DNA of 48,822 nucleotides from Pseudomonadota bacterium. Lineage in GTDB: Bacteria > Pseudomonadota > Alphaproteobacteria > Rhizobiales > Xanthobacteraceae. A program made the translations under genes and the position numbers. Positions 10,070 through 18,500 of the stretch are shown here, one piece after another. The number at the start of each line of letters is the position of its first letter. Position 1 is the first letter of the stretch. A model generated the notes under the pieces. That model did not search any database. It was given only the letters and a program-made list of their open reading frames with translations, and had not been told where the DNA came from. The DNA lies in NCBI GenBank assembly GCA_023386635.1, contig JAEWJH010000028.1, positions 1-48,822 on the forward strand, read 5' to 3'.

Positions 10070-10360
10070 TTATTCGCAGGTCTGGAACAACCGGCCCTGC
10101 ACCCGGCGCATCCGGATTTCGCAGCGCGGGTTCACGCCCGGGGCATAAAAAGCCCCCGGTCCGGCGCCGCGAGACGGGCCGGACGCGAACAGCGGCGACA
10201 GCGACGCGAAGCGGTTGTCAGGACTGGCGAGCGGCAGATCGTTGATCAGCGTCACCGGGGAATCGCCGCGCGGCGCCGGCGGGGCGGAAGCCTGCGCCGG
10301 TCCGGCAAGCACGGCGAGCCCTGCGGCGGCGCTGACGATCATGAAGGTGACGTTTTTCAT
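10070..10360 (-). CDS. Small secreted hypothetical protein with two cysteines
   Basis: I do not recognise this 96-residue protein. It has a clear signal peptide (MKNVTFMIVSAAAGLAVLAG, cut near AQASAP), a proline- and alanine-rich middle, and a basic C-terminal part with two cysteines (about residues 79 and 95) 16 apart, which could form a disulfide in the periplasm. The ATG at 10360 directly precedes the signal peptide. It lies 60 bp upstream of the nuclease-like gene on the same strand and may be expressed with it. No function is implied. Confidence 0.65.
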   Translation of the reverse strand: MKNVTFMIVSAAAGLAVLAGPAQASAPPAPRGDSPVTLINDLPLASPDNRFASLSPLFASGPSRGAGPGAFYAPGVNPRCEIRMRRVQGRLFQTCE

Positions 10361-10481
10361 CGCTAACTCTCGGTCGCTCGTTCGGAGAATGAACGCTTCA
10401 ACCGCAACCGCGTTCCCCCACCCTGTTCCTTTGTTCTTTAGCTGTCCGACCCCATCGGATTTGTGTCACACACGTCATTGA

Positions 10482-11846
10482 ATGCCGCGCTCACATCCCG
10501 CCCCGAGTCCTGAAGTTCCCGGTCTCGCCACCCGCCGCATCGCCGCCGACATCGTCGACGGCGTACTGCGCCGGAACACGCCGCTCGACGATCAGCTCGG
10601 CGGACGCTACGCGCATCCGGGTCTCGCCACTTTGTCCGATCGCGACCGCGCGCTGACGCGGCGGCTGGTCGCGACGGTGCTGCGCCGGCACGGCACGCTG
10701 CGGCATCTGCTCTCCCAATGTCTCGAGAAGGGAAACCCGGCCGACGCGCCGCGCATCGAAACGATCCTGATGGTCGGCGCGGCCCAGATCCTCTGGCTTG
10801 ATGTGCCGGATCACGCCGCCGTCGATCTCGCCGTGCGGCTCGCGCAGGCGGACAAGCGCGGCGCGCGCTACATCGGTCTCGTCAACGCGGTACTGCGGCG
10901 GATCACGCGCGACGGCGCGGCGATGATCGCCGATGCCGACACCACCACCCTCGATACGCCGGCCTGGCTGATGACGCGCTGGACCGCGCATTACGGCGCG
11001 GAACTGGCGCGCGCCATCGCCGCGGCCAATGGCCGGGAGCCGGCGCTCGATCTCACCGTGAAGGACCAGGCGGAAAGCTGGGCAACACGCCTGCACGGCC
11101 GCGTGCTGCCGACCGGCAGCGTGCGCACGCTGGTGCATGGGCCGATCTCGTTGCTGCCCGGCTACGACACCGGCGCGTGGTGGGTGCAGGACGCGGCCGC
11201 AGCGATGCCGGCGCGGCTGTTTGGCGATCTCACCAACAAGCGCGTGCTCGATCTGTGCGCCGCGCCCGGCGGCAAGACCGCGCAACTCGCGCACGCCGGC
11301 GCGAACGTCACCGCGCTCGACCGTTCGGCGGCGCGGCTGAAACGTCTGACCGAGAATATGACGCGGCTCGGCCTGACCGCGACCACGATCGCCGGGGATG
11401 CGCTCGATCTCGACGATGCGCAGATCGGCGCGGATTACGACGCGGTGCTGCTCGATGCGCCGTGCTCGGCCACCGGCACGATCCGCCGCCATCCCGACAT
11501 TCCCTATCTCAAATCGGAAGCCGACATCGCCAAGCTGACGGCGCTGCAGATGCGCCTGCTCGATCGCGCGGTCTCGCTGACGCGGCCGGGCGGCACGCTG
11601 ATCTATTGCGTCTGCTCGCTCGAGCACGAGGAAGGCGAGGCGCAGATCGCCGCCTTGCTCTCGCGTCATCCCTCCGTGACACGTCGGCCGATCCAGGCCG
11701 ATGAACTCGGCGCCGCGCCGGACTGGATCAATTCCGACGGCGACCTGCGGACCCTGCCCTGTCACCTCGCCGCCGATACGGCGGACGCTGATTCGCGCTG
11801 GGGCGGCCTCGACGGCTTTTTCTGCGCGCGGCTCACCCGCTCTTAA
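10482..11846 (+). CDS. rsmB: 16S rRNA m5C967 methyltransferase RsmB
   Basis: Cytoplasmic SAM-dependent enzyme that methylates C967 of 16S rRNA. The 454-residue protein has an N-terminal NusB-like helical domain (about 15-150) and a C-terminal Rossmann domain with LDLCAAPGGKTAQLA, DAPCSATGTIRRHPD (Cys328) and YCVCSLEHEE (nucleophile Cys378). The 50-residue gap between the two cysteines equals that of Cys325 and Cys375 in the E. coli enzyme. The ATG at 10482 is used. It leads a forward run with the heparinase-like gene and purH that I know to be conserved in Rhizobiales. Confidence 0.94.
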   Translation: MPRSHPAPSPEVPGLATRRIAADIVDGVLRRNTPLDDQLGGRYAHPGLATLSDRDRALTRRLVATVLRRHGTLRHLLSQCLEKGNPADAPRIETILMVGAAQILWLDVPDHAAVDLAVRLAQADKRGARYIGLVNAVLRRITRDGAAMIADADTTTLDTPAWLMTRWTAHYGAELARAIAAANGREPALDLTVKDQAESWATRLHGRVLPTGSVRTLVHGPISLLPGYDTGAWWVQDAAAAMPARLFGDLTNKRVLDLCAAPGGKTAQLAHAGANVTALDRSAARLKRLTENMTRLGLTATTIAGDALDLDDAQIGADYDAVLLDAPCSATGTIRRHPDIPYLKSEADIAKLTALQMRLLDRAVSLTRPGGTLIYCVCSLEHEEGEAQIAALLSRHPSVTRRPIQADELGAAPDWINSDGDLRTLPCHLAADTADADSRWGGLDGFFCARLTRS

Positions 11847-11983
11847 GGCGTTATCCCCGCTTTCTGGCGCGAAAACCGCAAACATTGGCCGGGTGGCGGC
11901 CGTTCCGGTATCTTGGTGCCGGACTTCTCCTCTCGCCGGGGCGGCGAAGCGGCGACACTGGGGGCATCTTGGAACGACGATCG

Positions 11984-13726
11984 GTGGCGGAACGGATCAG
12001 GCTCTCCGCGCTGGTCGCGACGCGCATGTTGCGCGCGGGAGCGAGCCGGCTCGCCACGCATCCGCTGCTGCGCTGGCGCTTCACGCCGAGCAAGACCGAC
12101 CGTCTCGTCATCGCGCCGCAGGATTTGCGCACCGCCGACGCCACGCGCGCCACCGAAATCTATGCCGGCCGGTTCGCCTTCGCCGGCAAGGTGGTGGTCT
12201 GCGACCAGCGCTCGCCGTTCGAGATGACGGCACCGTCGGAGGAATGGGCGTCGATCCTGCACGGCTTCGGCTGGCTCAGGCATCTGCGCGCCGGCGAGAG
12301 CGCCATCACCCGCGCCAATGCGCGGGCGCTGATCGACGACTGGATCATGCTGCAAGGCTCCGGCAACGGCATCGCCTGGCGGCCCGACGTGCTGTCGCGC
12401 CGCGCCATCTCGTGGATGTCGCAGGCGCCGCTGGTGCTCACCGAAACCGACGCGCGGTTCTATCGCCGCTTCCTGCGCAGCCTGACGCGGCAGGTGCGCT
12501 ATCTGCGCGCCGTGTTCAAGGAAACGCGCGACGGCCAGCCGCGCCTGCAGGCGGCGATCGCGCTCGCTTATGCCGCGCTGTGCATGCAGGGCGAGATGAA
12601 GCAGCTGCGCAATGCGGTGCGCCGGCTGTCCGACGAACTCGATCGCCAGATCCTGCCGGACGGCGGCCATGTCAGCCGCAATCCCGGCGCGCTGGTCGAC
12701 ATCATGCTCGACCTGTTGCCGCTGCGGCAGGCGTTCTATGCCCGGCAATTGCCGGTGCCGAAATCGCTCAGCAACGCCATCGACCGGATGATGCCGATGC
12801 TGCGCTTCTTCCGCCACGGCGACGGCAACACCGCGCTGTTCAACGGCATGGGACCGACCTCCGCCGATCTCAACGCCACCGTGCTCGCCTATGACGACGC
12901 ACGCGGCAATCCGGTGTCGAGCGCACCGCATTCCGGCTATCAGCGGCTCGAAGCCGGCGACGCGGTGCTGCTGGCCGATGCCGGCAAGCCGCCGCCGGTC
13001 GCGTTGAGCCAGGAAGCGCATGCCGGCACGCTGTCGTTCGAACTGTCGTGGAAGCAGCACCGGCTGATCGTCAATTGCGGCGTGCCCGCGGTCGGCCGCG
13101 AAACCTGGCGACAGGTGGCGCGCGCCACCGCCGCGCATTCCACCGTGACGTTCAACGACACATCGTCGTCGAGCTTCGGCGAGTCGGGGCCGTTCCGTAA
13201 CCTGCTGTTCGGCGTGCCGATCATCGGCGGCCCGCACAACGTGCAGTCGCGCCGCGACGACACCGATGCCGGCATTCGTCTGCAGATGCAGCACGATGGC
13301 TATGCCAAGGATTTCGGCGTCGTGCACAGCCGCGTGCTGACGCTGTCGCCCGACGGCGAGCGGCTCAACGGCGAGGATACCTTCACGCCGCCCTATGGCG
13401 ACGCGCTGCCGCCCAACGTGCCGGACGAATACGCGATCCGCTTCCACCTGCATCCATCCGCCAAGGCCAACCGCCTGAGCGACGGCAAGAGCGTGATCCT
13501 GGTGATGCCGGACCGCGAGGGCTGGACCTTCGGCGCCGAGGACCATCCGGTGGAAATCGAGGAAAGCGTATTCCTCGCCGGCGCCGACCGGCCGCGCCGC
13601 ACCGTGCAGATCGTCATCTACGGCCACGCACGGGACAATCCGCAGGTTCGCTGGCAGATCGCGCATCTGCCGCGCACGCCCTCCGGCGCCGCGCCCAATC
13701 CGGATGAGCCGGAACTGCCGCTGTAA
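11984..13726 (+). CDS. Heparinase II/III family protein
   Basis: Predicted polysaccharide lyase-fold protein of about 580 residues: an N-terminal alpha/alpha toroid (to about 330) with WASILHGFGWLRHL and WRPDVLSRRAISWM, then a C-terminal beta-sandwich heparinase II/III domain with NGMGPT, APHSGYQRL, HAGTLSFELS and HSTVTFNDTSS. The substrate is unknown; relatives occur next to rsmB and purH across Rhizobiales without a proven function. No signal peptide is evident. The frame is open back to an ATG at 11885, but that extension is not family-like, so I start at GTG 11984 (VAERIRLSALVA); TTG 11969 is another option. The start is uncertain. Confidence 0.85.
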   Translation: MAERIRLSALVATRMLRAGASRLATHPLLRWRFTPSKTDRLVIAPQDLRTADATRATEIYAGRFAFAGKVVVCDQRSPFEMTAPSEEWASILHGFGWLRHLRAGESAITRANARALIDDWIMLQGSGNGIAWRPDVLSRRAISWMSQAPLVLTETDARFYRRFLRSLTRQVRYLRAVFKETRDGQPRLQAAIALAYAALCMQGEMKQLRNAVRRLSDELDRQILPDGGHVSRNPGALVDIMLDLLPLRQAFYARQLPVPKSLSNAIDRMMPMLRFFRHGDGNTALFNGMGPTSADLNATVLAYDDARGNPVSSAPHSGYQRLEAGDAVLLADAGKPPPVALSQEAHAGTLSFELSWKQHRLIVNCGVPAVGRETWRQVARATAAHSTVTFNDTSSSSFGESGPFRNLLFGVPIIGGPHNVQSRRDDTDAGIRLQMQHDGYAKDFGVVHSRVLTLSPDGERLNGEDTFTPPYGDALPPNVPDEYAIRFHLHPSAKANRLSDGKSVILVMPDREGWTFGAEDHPVEIEESVFLAGADRPRRTVQIVIYGHARDNPQVRWQIAHLPRTPSGAAPNPDEPELPL

Positions 13727-13746
13727 TAACCGCGAAAAACGGGGAT

Positions 13747-13765
13747 CGGCCGTTTGGCCGGTTTT
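13747..13765 (+). terminator. Possible weak intrinsic terminator before purH
   Basis: CGGCC (13747-13751) pairs with GGCCG (13756-13760) around GTTT and is followed by GTTTTAT. The stem is short but GC-only, and it lies between the heparinase-like gene and purH. It may weaken read-through rather than stop it. Confidence 0.45.
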
Positions 13766-13833
13766 ATCGGCGTGCACGGCTGTGCTACCCCGCTGCCCAT
13801 CAGCAGCGATGATCCTCACCAGATAAACTCACC

Positions 13834-15426
13834 ATGAGCACAGACCTCCGCCGCATCGGCCGCGCCCTTTTGTCCGTCTCCGACAAGACCGGCCTGATCG
13901 ACCTCGCCAGGGCGCTCGCCGCGCGCGGCGTCGAACTCGTTTCCACCGGCGGCACCGCCAAGGCGATCAAGGACGCGGGCCTCAAGGTCATCGACGTCGC
14001 CGAACTGACCGGCTCGCCGGAGATGATGGACGGCCGGGTGAAGACGCTGCATCCCAAGGTGCATGGCGGCCTGCTCGGCATTCGCGACAACGCCGAGCAC
14101 CAGGCGGCGATGCGGACGCACGGCATCCGCGCCATCGACCTGCTCGTGGTCAATCTCTATCCGTTCGAGGCGACGGTGGAGCGTGGCGCCGGCTACGACG
14201 GCTGCATCGAGAACATCGACATCGGCGGCCCGGCGATGATCCGCGCCGCGGCGAAGAACCATGCCGACGTCGCGGTAGTGGTCGATGCCGACGACTATGC
14301 CGCCGTGCTCGCCGATCTCGACGCCCATGACGGCGCGACGACGCTGAAGCTGCGGCAGCGGCTCGCGGCGAAGGCCTATGCCCGCACCGCCGCCTACGAT
14401 GCCGCGATCTCCAACTGGTTCGCGGCGACACTGAAGGACGACGCGCCGACTTATCGTGCGTTCGGCGGCAAACTCGCGGAAGCGCTGCGCTACGGCGAGA
14501 ACCCGCACCAGAGCGCGGCGTTCTACCGGACGCCGAACAAGCGCTTCGGCGTCGCCACCGCGACGCAGCTGCAGGGCAAGCAGCTCTCCTACAACAACAT
14601 CAATGACACCGACGCGGCCTATGAGTGCATCGCCGAGTTCGATCCGGCGCGCACCGCCGCCTGCGTGATCGTCAAGCACGCCAATCCGTGCGGCGTCGCC
14701 GAGGGCGCGTCGCTGGTGGAGGCCTATCGCCGCGCGCTCGCCTGCGACACCACCTCGGCCTTCGGCGGCATCGTCGCGTTCAACCGGCCGCTCGATGCGG
14801 AAACCGCCCGCGCGGTGGTGGAGATCTTCACCGAGGTGATCATCGCGCCGGCCGCGTCCGACGACGCGGTGGCGATCGTCGCCGGGAAGAAGAATCTGCG
14901 TCTGCTGATCGCCGGCGGCACCCCGGATCCGCGCGAGCGCGGCCTCACGGTGAAGTCGGTCGCCGGCGGGTTGCTGGTGCAGACACGCGACAACGCCGTG
15001 GTCGACGACATGACCTTGCGCACCGTGACGAAGCGCGCACCGACCGACGCGGAGCTGCGCGACTTACGGTTTGCGTTCCGCGTCGCCAAACATGTGAAAT
15101 CGAACACCATCATCTATGCCAAGGATCGTGCGACCGTCGGCATCGGCGCCGGACAGATGAGCCGCGTCGATTCCGCGCGCATCGCCGCGCGCAAGGCGCA
15201 GGATGCCGCCGCCGAATTGAAGCTCGCCGCGCCGATGACCAAAGGCTCGGTGGTGGCGTCCGACGCTTTCTTCCCGTTCGCGGACGGTCTGCTGGTGGCG
15301 ATCGAAGCCGGCGCAACGGCGGTGATCCAGCCGGGCGGCTCGATGCGCGACGACGAGGTGATCAAGGCCGCCGACGACCATGGCATCGCCATGGTGATGA
15401 CCGGCACGCGGCATTTCAGGCATTAG
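13834..15426 (+). CDS. purH: Bifunctional AICAR transformylase / IMP cyclohydrolase
   Basis: Cytoplasmic enzyme for the last two steps of IMP synthesis. The 530-residue protein is full length. The N-terminal IMP cyclohydrolase domain has LLSVSDKTGL, STGGTAKAIKDAG, MMDGRVKTLHPK and HGGLLG; the C-terminal transformylase domain has LRYGENPHQSAAFYR, YNNINDTDAAYE, IVKHANPCG (Lys281-His282, the catalytic pair), FGGIVAFNRPLD and the terminal IQPGGSMRDDEVI. The ATG at 13834 is directly before the first conserved strand. It follows rsmB and the heparinase-like gene and probably has its own promoter in the 107-bp gap. Confidence 0.97.
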   Translation: MSTDLRRIGRALLSVSDKTGLIDLARALAARGVELVSTGGTAKAIKDAGLKVIDVAELTGSPEMMDGRVKTLHPKVHGGLLGIRDNAEHQAAMRTHGIRAIDLLVVNLYPFEATVERGAGYDGCIENIDIGGPAMIRAAAKNHADVAVVVDADDYAAVLADLDAHDGATTLKLRQRLAAKAYARTAAYDAAISNWFAATLKDDAPTYRAFGGKLAEALRYGENPHQSAAFYRTPNKRFGVATATQLQGKQLSYNNINDTDAAYECIAEFDPARTAACVIVKHANPCGVAEGASLVEAYRRALACDTTSAFGGIVAFNRPLDAETARAVVEIFTEVIIAPAASDDAVAIVAGKKNLRLLIAGGTPDPRERGLTVKSVAGGLLVQTRDNAVVDDMTLRTVTKRAPTDAELRDLRFAFRVAKHVKSNTIIYAKDRATVGIGAGQMSRVDSARIAARKAQDAAAELKLAAPMTKGSVVASDAFFPFADGLLVAIEAGATAVIQPGGSMRDDEVIKAADDHGIAMVMTGTRHFRH

Positions 15427-15454
15427 GCACTGACGTCAGCCGGAGCGGTGGTGC

Positions 15455-15481
15455 AACCCTCTCCCACAGGGGGAGAGGGTT
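15455..15481. terminator. 11-bp-stem hairpin between purH and glutamate dehydrogenase
   Basis: AACCCTCTCCC (15455-15465) pairs perfectly with GGGAGAGGGTT (15471-15481) around ACAGG. The genes on either side are convergent, so the hairpin could end both. The same CCCTCTCCC/GGGAGAGGG palindrome is, from memory, a common dispersed element in Bradyrhizobium-like genomes. There is no long T-run. Confidence 0.6.
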
Positions 15482-15511
15482 AGAGCGTGCCGGTGGCAAA
15501 AGCAGCGAACC

Positions 15512-18500
15512 TCACCCCTTCGCCAGATCACCCAGCAGGCTCGCCGCCACCGACAGTTTCGACAGCGTCAGGCCCGAGCCGGCGATCTGATCGATGGAGC
15601 CGCGCACGCGATCCACCTCCTCGCGATGCGCCTCGACCCAGGCCGCGACCGCGTCGGCGCCGCTACCAGCACCAGAACCTTGCTCCAGCATCGCCGCGGT
15701 GAGACGGCGGATCGCTTCGCCGATCGTGTCGAGCGCACGGTCGAGCGCCAGCCGGTCGAAATAATCGCCGACCGCGACACCGCGCGCCGCCTGCTCGATC
15801 TTGTCGATGCGGAAGAATGCCTGCGCCGCGAAATAGGTCGCGGTGACATCGGCGAGTGGCCGCTTCGCGCGCTCCGCCACCAGCACGATGTCTGGCGCGG
15901 CCTTGAGCAGCGGCAGGCTCGCGAACCGCAGCGCCAGCGCATCGGGCACGCCGGCCTTGCGCAACGCGTCGGCCTGTTCCGACACATCGCGCAGCGCCGC
16001 TTCCGGCAGCGCATGGCCGAGCACACCCGCCACGCCGGCGATGCCGTCATGATAGTGGGTGACGATCTCGGCGAGGCCGCGTGACAGATCGACATTGCGC
16101 AGGAACCAGACCAGCCGGTCCAGCAGCAAGTCCTCGATCGCCGCATAAAGCGAAAGCTGCGCCTCGCCCTTCACCTTGTTGTCGAGCGCGTTCACCTCGT
16201 CGTTCAGCTCCGGCATTTCGTAGCTGTCGCGCACGGCGGCGAACGCCGCGGCGATGCGTGCCGCATCGGCCCCGGTCTGGTCGGCGATGCGCACGATCAG
16301 CGACGGCCCGCCGCGGTTGATCATCGAGTTGGCGAGTTGCGTGGCGATGATCTCGCGCCGCAGCCGGTGATGCTCGAGCGCATCGGGATAACGCTCCGCC
16401 ACCTCGCGCGGGAAGTAACGGCCGAGTTCGCGCCCGAGATAAGGATCGTCCGGCACCGGCGACGCGATCAGTTCCTCGTAGAGCGTCAGCTTGGCGTAAG
16501 CGAGCAGTACCGCCAGTTCCGGCCGCGTGAACGCCACGCCGCGCGCGAAGCGGTCGGCCAGCTCCACGTCGTCGGGCAGGAACTCGACCGCGCGGTCGAG
16601 ATGGCCGGCCGTCTCCAGCGTCTGCATCAGCCGCTGCAGGAAGCCCGCCTCCTCCATGCCGCGCCGCGCCGCAAGCGACAGCGCGAGCGTCTGCAGATAG
16701 TTGTTGCGCAGCACGACGCGGGCGACTTCGTCGGTCATCTCCGTGAGCAGCGTGTTGCGCGATTCCAGCGTCAGCCGGCCGTCATGCACCGGCCGGGTCA
16801 GCGCGATCTTGATGTTGACCTCGACGTCGGAGGTGTTGACGCCGGCGGAGTTGTCGATGGCGTCGGTGTTGAGCCGCCGGCCGGCGAACGCCGCCTCGAT
16901 GCGGCCCCGCTGGGTCATGCCGAGATTGGCGCCCTCGCCCACCACCTTGCAGCGCAGGTCCTTGCCGGCAATGCGGATCGCATCGTTGGCACGGTCGCCG
17001 ACCGATTCATCGCTCTCGGACGACGCGCGGATATAGGTGCCGATGCCGCCGAAGAACAGCAGATCGACCGGCGCTTTCAGGATCGCGCTCATCACCTGCT
17101 GCGGTGTGGCGCGCGCCTGCGCGAAGCCGAGCACCTGCTGCGCTTCCGGCGACAGCTCGATCTCCTTGAGCGAACGCGAATAGACGCCGCCGCCCTTGGA
17201 AATCAGCCCCTTGTCGTAATCCTGCCAGCTCGAGCGCGGCAGATCGAACAGCCGCTTGCGCTCGGCAAAGCTCGCCTGCGGGTCCGGCGACGGATCAATG
17301 AAAATGTCGCGATGATCGAACGCGGCGACGAGCTTGGTTGTGTTCTCCCGCAGCATGCCGTTGCCGAACACATCACCCGACATGTCGCCGACGCCGACGC
17401 AGGTGAACGGCGTCTCGTGGATGTTGACGTCCATCTCGCGGAAATGGCGCTTCACCGATTCCCACGCGCCGCGCGCGGTGATGCCCATCACCTTGTGGTC
17501 GTAGCCGGCCGAGCCGCCCGACGCGAACGCATCGTCGAGCCAGAAGTGATGCTCGCGCGAGATCGCGTTCGCCGTATCGGAGAACGTCGCGGTGCCTTTA
17601 TCGGCGGCGACCACCAGATAAGGGTCGTCGCCGTCGTGCCGCACCACATTGTCCGGCGGCACGATCTTGCCGTCGGTGGCGATGTTGTCGGTGATGTCGA
17701 GCAGCGCATCGATGAACAGCTTGTAGGCCGCGGTGCCTTCCGCTTGCACCTCCTCGCGCTTGCCCTTGGCGGCGATGGCCGGCAGCAGGCGCGGCACGAA
17801 GCCGCCCTTGGAGCCGACCGGCACGATCACCGCGTTCTTCACCTGCTGCGCCTTGACGAGACCGAGCACCTCGGTGCGGAAATCCTGCGGCCGGTCCGAC
17901 CAGCGGATGCCGCCGCGCGCGACCTTGCCGAAGCGCAGATGATCGCCCTCGACTCGGCTGGACGTGACGAAGATTTCGTAGAGCGGACGCGGCTTCGGCA
18001 GCCCGTCGAGCTTGCGGCTCTCGAATTTGATGGCGATCAGCGGCTTCGGTCCGCCGTTCTCGTCTGGCTGATAGAAGTTGGTGCGGATCGCCGCGCGCAC
18101 CGCATTGAGGAAGCGGCGCAGGATGCGGTCCTCGTCGAGGCTCTGCACCTTGTCGAGCGCCGTTTCGATGCGCTTGACGATCTCGTCCTGCTGCTTGTCG
18201 CGATCCTGCGTGCGCGGATCGAACCGCGCATGGAACAGCGCGACGATATCGGCGGCGATGCCGTGATGCTTGCGCAGCGTCGTCCACATATAGTCTTGGG
18301 AGAACGGTACCTGCGCCTGCTGCAGGAAGCGCGAAACGGCGCGGATCAGCGCCACATCGCGCCACATCAGACCGCCGGTGAGCACCAGCGCGTTGTAGCC
18401 GTCGTTATCGCCGTGCCCGCCCATGACGACGAGGAACGTCGCCTCGAGCCGCTGCTTCAGCCGCGAGGTCTCATCGTCGAGATCCACTTCGCCGCCGTCG

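Noticed and set aside
11843..13819. A 658-codon reverse frame opposite the heparinase-like gene
   Set aside because: Codon-position GC pattern and the intact heparinase domain on the forward strand show it is a shadow.
13727..13833. Purine riboswitch before purH
   Set aside because: The 107-bp gap has only a short GC hairpin; no purine-aptamer three-way junction or conserved loop is visible.
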